Origin: an uncultured Pseudomonas sp.
Lineage (GTDB): Bacteria > Pseudomonadota > Gammaproteobacteria > Pseudomonadales > Pseudomonadaceae
Direction: 5' to 3'
Length of the DNA: 48,047 nucleotides
NCBI RefSeq assembly: GCF_946886105.1
Contig: NZ_CAMPHV010000043.1
Location: 1 to 48,047, forward strand
Translations under genes and position numbers: made by a program
Notes under the pieces: generated by a model
What the model was told of the DNA's origin: nothing
Databases searched by the model: none
The model's input: only the letters and a program-made list of their open reading frames with translations
Part shown: piece after piece, positions 7,860 to 19,126 of the stretch
How positions within the stretch are numbered: position 1 is the first letter of the stretch
How the letters are laid out: each line of letters begins with the position of its first letter

Positions 7860-9452
7860 TCAACTCAGTTTGCGCGGGTGGGCGAAGGTGATACGGAAGC
7901 AGCTGCCGCCGCCTTCGCGAGGTTTATAGTCGAGATGGGCCTGGTTGCTCTCGCACAGCTCGCGGGAGATATACAGGCCCAGGCCGGTACCCTGGTTTTC
8001 CGTGGTGTAGAACGGCTCGAAGATGTGCTGCAGCTGCTCCGGCGCCACGCCGCTGCCGTTGTCCTCCACCTCCAATACCGGCAGGTCGCTTTCCGGGTCT
8101 CGGAACAAGGTTAGCCATACTTGGCCAAGTTGGTGTTTTTGCGCGCTATAGCGCATGCCGTTCTGCACCAGGTTGGTCAGCACCTGGGTCAGTTGGTGGG
8201 GGTCCATGCGCGTTTGAATGGTGCCGCCGCGGGTTTCCAGGTGCAGCATCTGTTCAGCCGGCGCCGAGGCGCGGAACTCGCTGGCGAAGCGGTGCAGCCA
8301 GTATTTCAGGTCCAGCAGCTGCGGTTCGGCCTGACGCCTGCGCGAGAGTTGCAGTACGTTCTCGATCACCAGGTTCATCCGCCGCGAATGATCCTGAATG
8401 ATCTGCGCCAGGCGCTGGTCGGGGCCTTGGAGGTCGTCCGACTCCTGTAGCAGCTGCGCCGCATGGCTGATCGCCCCGAGCGGGTTGCGGATCTCGTGGG
8501 CGATGCCGGCCGTCAGGCGCCCGAGGGAGGCGAGTTTCAATTGCTGAGCCTGTTGGGCGATTTGCGAGATGTTGTCGATGAATACCAGGCAGTGGCGCTG
8601 TTCGCCGCGTTGCAGGCTCATGAAGCTCGGTTGCAGCACCGGGCCTTCGGGGTAGGCCTGCAAGCTCGACGGGCGGCGGGTCGGGTTGTGCTGCCACTGT
8701 TGCAGGCGCTTGACCAGTTCCGGGCAGTGCGGATCGAGGATCTTGCCGGTCAGGTTGTCGCGTCCCAATAGGTATGCGGTGCTTTCGTTGGTCAACAGCA
8801 CGCGCCGCGACTCGTCGAGCACCAGAATGCCGGTGCGCATGCGTTGCAGAATCACCGCGTTCAAGGCTTCGAGGTTGGCGACATCGGTTGCGCGCTGTTC
8901 GGCCAGGCTCTCGCTGACCTGCAGGCGCCGGGTCAACGCCTGCACTGCCAGCGCGGCGGCGAAGCACAACGCGCCCAGCGCACCGGCCTGCACGTACTGG
9001 GCGACCGCGGCCGGTCGGTCCAGGCTGAGGTAGAAGGTCAGGTAGATCAGGCCGATGGCCGCGACTGCGGCGATCAACAGGCCGATACGCCCACGCAGGA
9101 GGAAGTTGGCGATCGCCACCGCGACTATCAGCAGGTTGCCGATGCCGCTCGGTGTGCCCCCGGCGGCATAGAACAACGCCGACAGCAGCACCACATCGAT
9201 CAAGGCCAGGCTGAATACCTGGAACAGGCGCTGCGGGCGCTGTACCAGTACGCTGAGTACGGTATTGAGGATCAGGTACAGCCAACTGCCGTTGTAAAAC
9301 AGCTCGGGCCGCACCATGTCCAGCAACTCTTCGTGCAGGTTGCTGGAAATCAGTAGTACCAGAATCAGGCCGATGATCAGCCGGTACAGGTGGTAGAGGC
9401 GCAGAATGCGCTGGCCTTTGGTCCCTTCGAGCACGAGCTTTTCGCTACTCAC
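7860..9452 (-). CDS. pilS: Type IV pilus sensor histidine kinase PilS
   Basis: The product has 530 residues, the length of P. aeruginosa PilS. Six hydrophobic segments occupy about residues 22-170, followed by a PAS-like linker (LNAVILQRMRTGILVLDESR). The H-box AGIAHEIRNPLGAIS places the phospho-histidine at 319. The ATPase region has the N-box LTNLVQNGMRYS, the G1 box EVEDNGSGV and the G2 box GTGLGLYI. In P. aeruginosa, PilS senses PilA level in the inner membrane through its transmembrane helices and passes phosphate to PilR. Here the pilin it would read is the headless form at 27732; since the signal comes from the pilin N-terminal helix, sensing could be preserved. The start is GTG 9452, overlapping the upstream gene's stop. 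Confidence 0.96.
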   Translation of the reverse strand: MSSEKLVLEGTKGQRILRLYHLYRLIIGLILVLLISSNLHEELLDMVRPELFYNGSWLYLILNTVLSVLVQRPQRLFQVFSLALIDVVLLSALFYAAGGTPSGIGNLLIVAVAIANFLLRGRIGLLIAAVAAIGLIYLTFYLSLDRPAAVAQYVQAGALGALCFAAALAVQALTRRLQVSESLAEQRATDVANLEALNAVILQRMRTGILVLDESRRVLLTNESTAYLLGRDNLTGKILDPHCPELVKRLQQWQHNPTRRPSSLQAYPEGPVLQPSFMSLQRGEQRHCLVFIDNISQIAQQAQQLKLASLGRLTAGIAHEIRNPLGAISHAAQLLQESDDLQGPDQRLAQIIQDHSRRMNLVIENVLQLSRRRQAEPQLLDLKYWLHRFASEFRASAPAEQMLHLETRGGTIQTRMDPHQLTQVLTNLVQNGMRYSAQKHQLGQVWLTLFRDPESDLPVLEVEDNGSGVAPEQLQHIFEPFYTTENQGTGLGLYISRELCESNQAHLDYKPREGGGSCFRITFAHPRKLS

Positions 9453-9679
9453 TGCGCTTTGGTGCCTTGCTCGAGATGTGCCTGGCTGCAGTACCAGTTG
9501 TCGCCCTGAGCGAGCGCGCGTGCGCGCGGTACATGCACCCCGCAGTGCGCGCAGCGCACCATGGGCGTGGGATCTGCGTTGGTGTCGTCGCGGCGGCGGG
9601 TTGGCGCGGCTATGCGGCGCCAGAGCCAGACGGCGGCCGCGATAATGGCAAGCAACAACAGCAGGCGGAACAGGCCCAT
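9449..9679 (-). CDS. PP0621 family protein, small membrane-anchored zinc-finger-like protein
   Basis: A 76-residue protein with one N-terminal hydrophobic helix (LFRLLLLLAIIAAAVWLWRR), a basic linker and a small cysteine module: CAHC, then YCSQAHLEQG. This layout fits the PP0621 family conserved in Pseudomonas directly upstream of pilS. The Cys/His residues could bind one zinc ion. Its stop overlaps the GTG start of pilS by four bases, so the two are translationally coupled and the product may act with the PilSR system, but no function is known. Confidence 0.8.
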   Translation of the reverse strand: MGLFRLLLLLAIIAAAVWLWRRIAAPTRRRDDTNADPTPMVRCAHCGVHVPRARALAQGDNWYCSQAHLEQGTKAQ

Positions 9680-9834
9680 AGTGCTCTCTTGTCGATAAAT
9701 ACGGGATACGGAGGTTAGCGCAGTTTATCCAAGGAATAGCGCTCAGCCCAGCGGCTAAACCGCATGCTGTGCGTTGTGTCCCCTATGGGTTGGCTGGCCC
9801 TCGGTTCAATGCCGTGTGGCTAAGTCATCGCGCA

Positions 9835-9859
9835 TAAAAAAGGAGACCCGGAGGTCTCC
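9835..9859 (-). terminator. Rho-independent terminator of bamD
   Basis: Read on the minus strand, a 7-bp stem (GGAGACC, loop TCCG, GGTCTCC) is followed by a run of T. It lies 21 bases beyond the bamD stop. Confidence 0.85.
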
Positions 9860-9880
9860 CTGTATTGGTGCGGCAATCAC

Positions 9881-10900
9881 TTAGTCGAACAGGCCGAAGG
9901 TCATGTAGCTGAACCAGGAGCGGTCGTTGTCCTGGCTGTCGCTGCTCGCCTCATCGGCTTCATCCGCCTCGTCCTGGCCTTGCGGCTTGAGCTCGTCGGG
10001 GATCTGCTCTTCGGCCTCTTCGTATTGGCGGATCACGTCCTGGCTGGCGCGGGTTTCACCCGGCGGCAAAGGCGTGTCGGTTTCGATCAGGCCGAGGGTG
10101 ACTTTAGCCAGCCAGGAGCGGTTGTCGGCTTCTTCCTCGCGCGGGACGAATTGGCCGTCGACCAGGGTCGGATGATCCGGGTAGTTGAGTTTCAGGGTTT
10201 CCAGGCTGGTGGCGGCCAGTTCGTCCAGGGTCAGACGCTGATAGGCTTCGGTCATCAACGCCAGGCCGTCGGCGACCGCCGGGGTTTCCTGGAAGTTTTC
10301 CACCACATAGCGACCGCGGTTGGCGGCGGCTACATAGGCTTGGCGGCTCAGGTAGTAATAGCCGGCATGGATTTCATAGGCCGCCAGCAGGTTGCGCAGG
10401 TAAATCATGCGCTGCTTGGCGTCCGGCGCGTAGCGGCTGTTCGGGTAGCGGCTGGTCAGCTGGGCGAACTCGTTGTAGGAGTCACGAGCGGCGCCCGGGT
10501 CGCGTTTGGTCATGTCCAGCGGCACGAAGCGTGCGATCAGACCGCGGTCCTGGTCGAAGGAGGCCAGGCCCTTCAGGTAGTAGGCGTAATCCACGTTGGG
10601 GTGCTGCGGGTGCAGACGAATGAAGCGCTCTGCCGCGGAGCGCGCAGCTTCCGGCTCGGCGTTCTTGTAGTAGGCGAAAATCAGTTCCAGCTGGGCCTGC
10701 TCGGCGTAGCGGCCGAACGGGTAGCGCGATTCCAAGGCTTTCAGCTTGGTAATGGCGCTGGTGTAGCTACTGTTATCCAGATCGCTTTGCGCCTGCTGGT
10801 ACAACTCTGTTTCGCTGAGGTTCTCGTCGAGCACTTCGTTCGACGAGCAGGCGGCGGTAAGAGCGAGGATGGCGATCAGCAGCAGGTGTCTCACTTGCAT
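9881..10900 (-). CDS. bamD: Outer membrane assembly lipoprotein BamD
   Basis: A 339-residue lipoprotein. The N-terminus is a short lipoprotein signal with lipobox LTAAC, giving lipidated Cys18. The body is TPR-like: [58 protein letters not shown] and [18 protein letters not shown] are BamD/ComL hallmarks. BamD is an essential part of the BAM complex that inserts beta-barrel proteins. The acidic tail (residues about 290-339) is longer than in E. coli, as usual in Pseudomonas. ATG 10900 is chosen because it begins the lipoprotein signal; an in-frame ATG at 10939 would add 13 residues ahead of it. It is divergent from rluD. Confidence 0.95.
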   Translation of the reverse strand: MQVRHLLLIAILALTAACSSNEVLDENLSETELYQQAQSDLDNSSYTSAITKLKALESRYPFGRYAEQAQLELIFAYYKNAEPEAARSAAERFIRLHPQHPNVDYAYYLKGLASFDQDRGLIARFVPLDMTKRDPGAARDSYNEFAQLTSRYPNSRYAPDAKQRMIYLRNLLAAYEIHAGYYYLSRQAYVAAANRGRYVVENFQETPAVADGLALMTEAYQRLTLDELAATSLETLKLNYPDHPTLVDGQFVPREEEADNRSWLAKVTLGLIETDTPLPPGETRASQDVIRQYEEAEEQIPDELKPQGQDEADEADEASSDSQDNDRSWFSYMTFGLFD

Positions 10901-11082
10901 GGCGGCTTGCGTCCCTGTGACGGCGGCTGTCTTGAGCAAAGCCGTCCTGTTATGATGAGCGCCCCGAATACCCCTGGGGCAAAGACGCCGTATTTAACCA
11001 CAGCGCGTAGCCGAAACCAAAAGTAGGGCCTGTCGATCTTTCCTTGCCCCTTGCCGATCCTTAGTTCCCGCCGTTGCCGAGC

Positions 11083-12057
11083 ATGCCTTCTATTAATACC
11101 CAGACCATTGAACTGAACGCCGAGGTGCCGTCCGAGATGGGCGGTCAACGCCTCGATCAAGTCGCCGCGCAGCTGTTCGCCGAGCATTCGCGTTCGCGTC
11201 TGTCCGCCTGGATCAAGGAAGGCCTGCTGACCGTCGACGGCGAGGTGGTGCGTCCGCGCGACATCGTCCATGGCGGCGCGCTACTGGCGCTGAAGGCCGA
11301 GCAGGAGGCCCAGGGCGAATGGGTCGCCCAGGATATCGCCCTGAATATCGTCTACGAAGACGAGCAGATTCTGGTGATCGACAAGCCCGCCGGACTGGTC
11401 GTGCATCCGGCCGCCGGGCACGCCGACGGCACGCTGCTCAACGCGCTGCTGCACCACGTGCCGGACATCGTCAACGTGCCGCGCGCCGGCATCGTCCATC
11501 GCCTGGACAAGGACACCACCGGGCTGATGGTGGTGGCCAAGACCATCGAGGCGCAAACCCGCCTGGTCGATCAGCTGCAAAAACGCACGGTGAGCCGCAT
11601 CTACGAGTGCATCGTGATCGGCGTCATCACCTCGGGCGGCAAGATCAATGCGCCGATCGGCCGTAGTTCGTCGCAGCGTCAGCGCATGGCGGTCAGCGAT
11701 GGCGGCAAACCGGCGGTCAGTCATTACCGGGTGTTGGAGCGCTTCCGCTCGCACACCCACGCACGGGTGAAACTGGAAACCGGGCGCACCCACCAGATCC
11801 GCGTGCACATGAGCCATATCGGTTATCCGCTGGTCGGCGACCCCGTCTACAGCGGGCGTTTCCGTATTCCGCCCGCAGCCAGTCAGACCATGGTGCAGAG
11901 CCTCAAGGAGTTTCCGCGCCAGGCCCTGCACGCGCGTTTCCTCGAACTCGATCATCCGATGACCGGGGAGCGCATGAAGTGGCAGTCGCCGCTGCCGGAC
12001 GATTTCGTCTGGCTGTTGACGCTGCTGCGTCAGGATCGCGAAGCGTTTATCGGGTGA
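11083..12057 (+). CDS. rluD: 23S rRNA pseudouridine synthase RluD
   Basis: A 324-residue protein with an N-terminal S4 domain (about 22-80: RLDQVAAQLFAEHSRSRLSA) and an RluA-type catalytic domain. The catalytic Asp142 lies in GIVHRLDKDTTGLMVV. Further family motifs are LVIDKPAGLVVHPAAGH, LETGRTHQIRVHM and YPLVGDPVY. RluD makes pseudouridines 1911, 1915 and 1917 in helix 69 of 23S rRNA and is needed for normal ribosome assembly. ATG 11083 is used; an in-frame TTG at 11074 would add three residues. The stop overlaps the next gene, so rluD and pgeF form an operon. Confidence 0.95.
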   Translation: MPSINTQTIELNAEVPSEMGGQRLDQVAAQLFAEHSRSRLSAWIKEGLLTVDGEVVRPRDIVHGGALLALKAEQEAQGEWVAQDIALNIVYEDEQILVIDKPAGLVVHPAAGHADGTLLNALLHHVPDIVNVPRAGIVHRLDKDTTGLMVVAKTIEAQTRLVDQLQKRTVSRIYECIVIGVITSGGKINAPIGRSSSQRQRMAVSDGGKPAVSHYRVLERFRSHTHARVKLETGRTHQIRVHMSHIGYPLVGDPVYSGRFRIPPAASQTMVQSLKEFPRQALHARFLELDHPMTGERMKWQSPLPDDFVWLLTLLRQDREAFIG

Positions 12058-12788
12058 ACGGGTTGGCGCACGACTGGATCGTCCCCGATTGGCCTGCGCC
12101 TGCGCGGGTCAAGGCCTGCGTCACCACACGCGCAGGCGGCGTCAGCGTCGCCCCGTTCGACAGCCTGAATCTCGGCACCCATGTCGGCGACGATCCCGTT
12201 GCAGTGAAGAAAAATCGCCAGCGGTTGCTCAGTCAGCTCGGCTGTAAGCCCGCCTGGTTGCAACAGGTGCACGACATCGATGTGCTGGAAGCGGCGCCCG
12301 AGACGCTTGCCGAAGCCGATGCCAGCTGGACGGCGACGCCCGGCATCGCCTGCACGGTGATGACCGCCGACTGTCTGCCCGCGCTGTTCTGCGACCGTAA
12401 CGGCACTCGCGTGGCTGCCGCCCATGCCGGGTGGCGCGGGCTGGCGGCTGGCGTGCTGGAAGCGACCCTGGACGCTCTGGCGGTGGCGCCCGAGGACACC
12501 TTGGTTTGGCTCGGCCCGGCGATCGGCCCGCAGGCGTTCGAAGTCGGCGCCGAGGTGCGCGAGGCCTTTGTCAGTCAGCATGCGCAAGCGGCGCAGGCCT
12601 TTGGCGCTAGCCTCAACCCCGGCCGCTATATGGCGGACATCTACGAGTTGGCGCGCATCCGTCTGGCCGCGCGCGGGATCGCCGCGGTCTATGGCGGCGG
12701 TTTCTGCACTTACAGCGATCCGCGTTTCTATTCCTACCGCCGTGCGGCGCGAACCGGGCGCTTCGCCAGTCTGATCTGGTTGGACTAA
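12054..12788 (+). CDS. pgeF: Peptidoglycan editing factor PgeF (YfiH, multicopper polyphenol oxidase fold)
   Basis: A 244-residue cytoplasmic protein of the YfiH/DUF152 family. Diagnostic motifs are LNLGTHVGDDP near residue 40, TADCLPALFCD, VAAAHAGWRGLAAGVLEATL, WLGPAIGPQAFEVG and FYSYRRAARTGRFASLIWL. The histidine and cysteine of HAGWRG and TADC are the metal or catalytic residues of the family. E. coli PgeF removes wrongly incorporated L-Ser from peptidoglycan precursors. The GTG start at 12054 overlaps the rluD stop (GTGA) and gives the usual family length of about 243 residues; an ATG at 11979 lies deep inside rluD and is rejected. Confidence 0.9.
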   Translation: MNGLAHDWIVPDWPAPARVKACVTTRAGGVSVAPFDSLNLGTHVGDDPVAVKKNRQRLLSQLGCKPAWLQQVHDIDVLEAAPETLAEADASWTATPGIACTVMTADCLPALFCDRNGTRVAAAHAGWRGLAAGVLEATLDALAVAPEDTLVWLGPAIGPQAFEVGAEVREAFVSQHAQAAQAFGASLNPGRYMADIYELARIRLAARGIAAVYGGGFCTYSDPRFYSYRRAARTGRFASLIWLD

Positions 12789-12835
12789 CAAATCGCCAAT
12801 AGACGGGCGGCATGATCTGTATCAACGCCGGTCGA

Positions 12836-12864
12836 CTTGAAAGTCGCACAATCAACCTCATCTA
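12836..12864 (+). promoter_or_regulatory. Candidate sigma-32 (heat-shock) promoter for clpB
   Basis: CTTGAA at 12836-12841, then 14 bases, then CCTCATCTA at 12856-12864. This matches the sigma-32 consensus CTTGAA / CCCCATnTA well. It points to clpB, an established heat-shock gene, with a predicted leader of about 290 bases. It lies 48 bases after the pgeF stop. Confidence 0.65.
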
Positions 12865-12925
12865 CTCTTCATCTCGCAGGCTTTTTTGTTGGTGCGCTTT
12901 ACCAAAGCGCGTGCTCATACCGCGC

Positions 12926-13128
12926 CAGCAGGCCGTTGAAAAACGTAGCGAGCGATGGCTAGGCAAGGCGAAATCAGCTGAGGAAGCGGAGTGTACGAGC
13001 TGTACATGAGCATTACTCGTTTCACTCGCCCTTCGGATCGCGCTAAAGCGCGTTAGTCGCAAGCGACTTTCCGAAGCTGATTTCAACGCCGCATAGCCGA
13101 GCGCAGTAGTTTTTCAGCGGCTTGCTAG
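12926..13128. repeat. MITE-like element with imperfect terminal inverted repeats
   Basis: The left arm begins CAGCAGGCCGTTGAAAAACG and runs on to AAATCAGCTGAGGAA. The right arm is its imperfect complement, ending CAACGCCGCATAGCCGAGCG then a TTTTTCAGCGGCTTGCTAG end. Arms are about 60 bases. The centre holds smaller hairpins (GCGCTAAAGCGC, GTCGCAAGCGAC). No protein is encoded. I recall similar elements in other Pseudomonas genomes. It occupies the leader between the heat-shock promoter and clpB, and accounts for most of the 374-base gap 12789-13162. Confidence 0.75.
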
Positions 13129-13162
13129 TCGTGCCGGCCTGCCCTATAGGAAGGATGACGCA

Positions 13163-15727
<2,565 letters not shown>

Positions 15728-15743
15728 GGTCATGACGAAAAAC

Positions 15744-15776
15744 GCCCCGGTACGGCGCGCTGGTCGGGGCTGTTCC
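15744..15776 (+). terminator. Candidate terminator of clpB
   Basis: GCCCCG and CGGGGC form a stem 17 bases after the clpB stop, with a 15-base loop and a short T-rich tail (TGTTCCCTT). It is weak by sequence but well placed. Confidence 0.45.
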
Positions 15777-15825
15777 CTTAATCGCTGTGCCTGCTGTCCT
15801 GCGGGTGCCGGCTCGAGAGCCTGCC

Positions 15826-16158
15826 TTATAGGTGATCGAGCAGTATCTGCAGCGCCACGGCCTGATCTTCCGCCAGGTCGATGATATGGAAGCCGGCCCA
15901 GCAATGCTGGCCGTCGGCCCCCGGGCGGCTCCACAGGCAATCGACACCGAGCTTGACCTCGCTGACGCCTTCTATCACCTGTTCGCTGACCAGGCGACAC
16001 TCGATAACCGTATCAGCTTGGTGCGGGGTGCTGCTGAACAGCATGAAGCCATCGTCGGACAGGTCCACCACGCGGCCCAGGTGCGCACCACTGTGCAATT
16101 CGAAGACCTCCAGCTGCAGCTCGGTGTGCTGGCGGTTATGGCGGCGACGTTCATCCAT
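15826..16158 (-). CDS. PilZ domain protein
   Basis: A 110-residue single-domain protein. The two c-di-GMP binding motifs of PilZ are visible: an N-terminal arginine cluster (RRRHNRQH, fitting RxxxR) and VVDLSDDGFML, fitting (D/N)xSxxG. The rest is the beta-barrel (VIECRLV, VKLGVDCLWSR, CWAGFHIIDL). It therefore probably binds cyclic di-GMP. It lies eight bases after the DUF1631 gene on the same strand, so the two are co-transcribed and may act in one pathway. It lacks a C-terminal output domain, so it would work as an adaptor. The binding motifs are seen; the partner is inference. Confidence 0.88.
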   Translation of the reverse strand: MDERRRHNRQHTELQLEVFELHSGAHLGRVVDLSDDGFMLFSSTPHQADTVIECRLVSEQVIEGVSEVKLGVDCLWSRPGADGQHCWAGFHIIDLAEDQAVALQILLDHL

Positions 16159-16166
16159 GTTGGCTC

Positions 16167-18506
16167 CTAGTTCGTTTCGCCGCTGCGCCCGGTCAGGCGT
16201 TGCAGCACGCGGTAGATAGTGGAGAGGGCGCGATCCATCAACGGCGTACTCTGCTCGGCCGGAATTATCCGTGCCAAGCCTTGTTCCATTTCATTGGCCA
16301 GCTGGGAGATCGGTTTGATAGCCACTCGCTGGCCGCCGCTGTCGACGAACATGTAGTTGTGCGTCGTGGGGCTGAACCAGGACAGCTTGGCCGCGCGGGC
16401 TTGCGTACCGGTACCGAATTCGAACCAGGTGCCGAATTCGAGCTGCTCCAGCTCCTGGATCCGCTTTTCGGCGCCGACGGAGAGCTCCGGCGCTTGTGCC
16501 GCCAGGGCGGCATCCTCGCCGAGCATGGCACCGAACGGGCTCGGCTGCAGGCTTGGGTTGAGTTTAGCGGCCAGTTGCGGTTGCTTGCCTTGCACTGCGT
16601 GTTGGCAGGCGACCAGGTCCTGCAGTAGGCGGCGAATACCGTCTTCATGGTAACCGCCGAGCAACTGCAAACCCTGGCGCAAGTCTTCCAGCAGGGCCAC
16701 GCGCAGTGCCTGCAAACGCTCGCGTCCGGCCTCGTCCAGCGGCGTGCCGCTCCAGGCCAATTGCTCGGCGACCTCGCAAGCGCGTTGCCACTCGCTGCCT
16801 TGCTTGCCGTGGCGCAGCGCGACGAATACCAGAACATCGGCCCAGGTCAGTTCGAGGAAATTACGAATGATGCCCGGGGGATCGCGATGCTTAAGGCAAT
16901 TGGCGATGACCTCCACCGCTCGCTGCCGCGCGCCCAGGAGTTTGTCGCGGCCTTTGGCGGCTTCCACCGCGCGGCGTTCGCGCAATTCGACCTTATGTTT
17001 GAGGGTGGCGACGAATTCGTTGAATTCATCCAGCAGGTTATCGAATAGCTGCAAGTCGCCGTTGAAGTCCTGGATGACGCGTTCGACGACCCAGCGAATT
17101 TTCGCCAGCAGGTCGCATTCATCCCCTTCGTCGCCATACAGCACCCCGGCTTGTGCCATTGTGTTGAGCAGGCGGCGTGCCGGATGGTGATGCTGGGTGA
17201 ACAGGGCTTTGTCTTGCAGAGCGATCTTCAAATAGGGGGTATGCAGGTGCGATAGCGTGGTTTTGCAGCTGTCCGGCAGGTTCTCGTCGTCAAGGATGAA
17301 GTCGAACAGCATGCCGACCAGGTCGACGATATCGGCTTCCGGATCGGACAGCTTGTGCGGTTCGGGGTGCAGGGCATGCGCTTGCAGTTGTTGCTGCAAG
17401 TCGGCTTTCAGGCCGTCGACCCGCTGCGGGCTATGCAGGCGTTGCCTCAAGTCGCTGGCCGATTGCTGTTGCATGCGGTTCAGTGCGTCCAGCAGCTCGC
17501 TGGCGCTATAGGTTCGCGTGGCATTGCGCGGTGCAAAACTGGCGATGCTGCGGGTATCGCCGAGCAAGGGGGCGTCTATGTCGCGCTGCCGATGTTCGCT
17601 GAGCAGGCCGGTCAGCCCCAGCAGCAACTCGCCAGGATCGCTGGGCGGGGCGCCGTCGAGGTTGGCCGCCGGTATGCCCGCTGGATGATGCCCGGTTCTA
17701 TCCACCGCGCTCGCCGCGCCGATCTGCCCGTGCGAGGCGCTTGGCGGGTTAGCCTGTTCTGCTGGTTTGGCGGTGCTTGATGTTGGTGGGCCGCTCGCAT
17801 GACGCGGGCTGTACTTGAGGTTGGGCAGCACGCCAGCATCGATTAGGCGCTGATTCAGGGCGCCATATAACGTATCGAGATCGCGCATTACGTGCTGATC
17901 GAACAACGAATAGAGGATGATTTTGATCCGCAAGGCAAAGGGGCAGGGCGCGAGGGCCGAGCGGAATGCCAGGGCGATCGCCTGCGGGCCGAACGGGTTG
18001 CTATCCTCGCTGAGTTTCTTCCCGTTATTGAGTACCGCAAGCCGCTGTTCCAGGGCGAACAGTGGCTGGGCGCAGCGGGCTTTGACCCGACTCACCATAT
18101 TGGTGACTTGCAGGCTTTCTTCATATTCCTCGTTCTGTATCAGCGTCAGGTGCTCGGCATCGAGTTCGGCGGTCGGCGCTGTCGGCTTGAGGTTGCCTTC
18201 GAGAAAGTCGGAGAAATTCTGCGCGATCTGCTGGTGGTAGCTGCGTTCTATCTGCGGGCGCTGTCGGCGTATTTCGCGCATGCTGTCGAAAAACAGCGTT
18301 TGCAGTCGGTTGTTCTCGGCTTTTTCCGCGCACTCGAACAGGGCGTCGTCGACCTTGGTGAATACCCCGTTGAGGTTTTCGGCGAGACGGTTCATGCCCA
18401 GCTTGCGGCAACTCTGCGCCAGCTCGCTGAAGCGCGGTTGAATGCCGCGGCTGGCCAGGGTGTTATTGGGGTTGAGATTATCTTTGGGGGTGTCCCGGGT
18501 ACTCAT
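16167..18506 (-). CDS. DUF1631 family protein, copy 1
   Basis: A 779-residue cytoplasmic protein of the DUF1631 family, which some annotations wrongly label thymidine phosphorylase. The N-terminal part is helical (LFECAEKAENNRLQTLFFDS, IALAFRSALAPCPFALRIKI). A low-complexity linker follows (about 230-330), then a helical core with HPARRLLNTMAQAGV and DFNGDLQLFDNLLDEFNEFV. The C-terminus (about 680-745) is a small beta domain (FGTWFEFGTGTQ, NYMFVDSGGQRV) that looks like a degenerate PilZ fold. The start ATG has AGGAA upstream. It pairs with the PilZ gene downstream. A paralogue of nearly equal length lies at 32378-34693. Function is not established; cyclic-di-GMP signalling is my inference from the neighbour and C-terminus. 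Confidence 0.88.
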   Translation of the reverse strand: MSTRDTPKDNLNPNNTLASRGIQPRFSELAQSCRKLGMNRLAENLNGVFTKVDDALFECAEKAENNRLQTLFFDSMREIRRQRPQIERSYHQQIAQNFSDFLEGNLKPTAPTAELDAEHLTLIQNEEYEESLQVTNMVSRVKARCAQPLFALEQRLAVLNNGKKLSEDSNPFGPQAIALAFRSALAPCPFALRIKIILYSLFDQHVMRDLDTLYGALNQRLIDAGVLPNLKYSPRHASGPPTSSTAKPAEQANPPSASHGQIGAASAVDRTGHHPAGIPAANLDGAPPSDPGELLLGLTGLLSEHRQRDIDAPLLGDTRSIASFAPRNATRTYSASELLDALNRMQQQSASDLRQRLHSPQRVDGLKADLQQQLQAHALHPEPHKLSDPEADIVDLVGMLFDFILDDENLPDSCKTTLSHLHTPYLKIALQDKALFTQHHHPARRLLNTMAQAGVLYGDEGDECDLLAKIRWVVERVIQDFNGDLQLFDNLLDEFNEFVATLKHKVELRERRAVEAAKGRDKLLGARQRAVEVIANCLKHRDPPGIIRNFLELTWADVLVFVALRHGKQGSEWQRACEVAEQLAWSGTPLDEAGRERLQALRVALLEDLRQGLQLLGGYHEDGIRRLLQDLVACQHAVQGKQPQLAAKLNPSLQPSPFGAMLGEDAALAAQAPELSVGAEKRIQELEQLEFGTWFEFGTGTQARAAKLSWFSPTTHNYMFVDSGGQRVAIKPISQLANEMEQGLARIIPAEQSTPLMDRALSTIYRVLQRLTGRSGETN

Positions 18507-18621
18507 GGACGTTCCTGCTGAAAAGCCTGATGCTGACGGGCTGCGATGGCTGTAATCGTTAGCAAGGTATAGCAGTCAGCCATGTGCCTGCAAAGCATTG
18601 TCACAAAAGCAATTTAAGGGG

Positions 18622-18649
18622 TTGACAGCGCGTCGTGGAAACGTAAAAT
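18622..18649 (+). promoter_or_regulatory. Sigma-70 promoter of the tRNA operon
   Basis: TTGACA at 18622-18627, 16-base spacer, TAAAAT at 18644-18649, then a GC-rich discriminator (GGCGCGCC) typical of stable-RNA promoters under stringent control. It lies 67 bases before tRNA-Asn. Confidence 0.85.
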
Positions 18650-18716
18650 GGCGCGCCTCAGATACGGGAAACGGCCTAGGCCAACGCCAGTAGACGAGAA
18701 TTTAGAAGCACTTAGT

Positions 18717-18792
18717 TCCGCGATAGCTCAGTCGGTAGAGCAAATGACTGTTAATCATTGGGTCCCAGGTTCGAGTCCTGGTCGCGGAGCCA
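18717..18792 (+). tRNA. tRNA-Asn (GTT)
   Basis: A 76-base cloverleaf with acceptor TCCGCGA/TCGCGGA, D-arm GCTCAGTCGGTAGAGC, anticodon GTT at 18750-18752, T-arm CCAGGTTCGAGTCCTGG and encoded CCA. First gene of a three-tRNA operon. Confidence 0.98.
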
Positions 18793-18801
18793 ATTTCCAA
18801 T

Positions 18802-18878
18802 CGGGGTATAGCGCAGTCCGGTAGCGCGCCTGCTTTGGGAGCAGGATGTCGGGAGTTCGAATCCCCCTACCCCGACCA
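18802..18878 (+). tRNA. tRNA-Pro (TGG)
   Basis: A 77-base cloverleaf with acceptor CGGGGTA/TACCCCG, anticodon TGG at 18836-18838, T-arm GGGAGTTCGAATCCCCC and encoded CCA. The 5' C of the acceptor stem is typical of proline tRNAs. Confidence 0.98.
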
Positions 18879-18883
18879 TTTTC

Positions 18884-18959
18884 GGGTCGTTAGCTCAGTT
18901 GGTAGAGCAGTTGGCTTTTAACCAATTGGTCGTAGGTTCGAATCCTACACGACCCACCA
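18884..18959 (+). tRNA. tRNA-Lys (TTT)
   Basis: A 76-base cloverleaf with acceptor GGGTCGT/ACGACCC, anticodon TTT at 18917-18919, T-arm GTAGGTTCGAATCCTAC and encoded CCA. Only five bases separate it from tRNA-Pro. Confidence 0.98.
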
Positions 18960-18980
18960 TTTCAAGTTCGCTTGAATGAT

Positions 18981-19006
18981 AAAAACCCGCCTGGTGCGGG
19001 TTTTTT
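18981..19006 (+). terminator. Rho-independent terminator of the tRNA operon
   Basis: ACCCGC, loop CTGGT, GCGGGT, flanked by an A run before and TTTTTT after. The A run would make it work in both directions; the convergent ndh gene ends at 19127. Confidence 0.9.
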
Positions 19007-19126
19007 ATTGCCTGTGATTTGGGGCCGCTTGATGTGCGGAGCCTGGATGAGCGTCAGCGCGATCCGGGGTCGCATCCCCGGATCGCACCGCGCCGGCCGC
19101 TTAGCTTTCTCCCTCGGCGAAGGGGC

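Noticed and set aside
12812..13009. 65-codon open frame upstream of clpB
   Set aside because: It spans the heat-shock-like promoter and the inverted-repeat element; composition is not protein-like.
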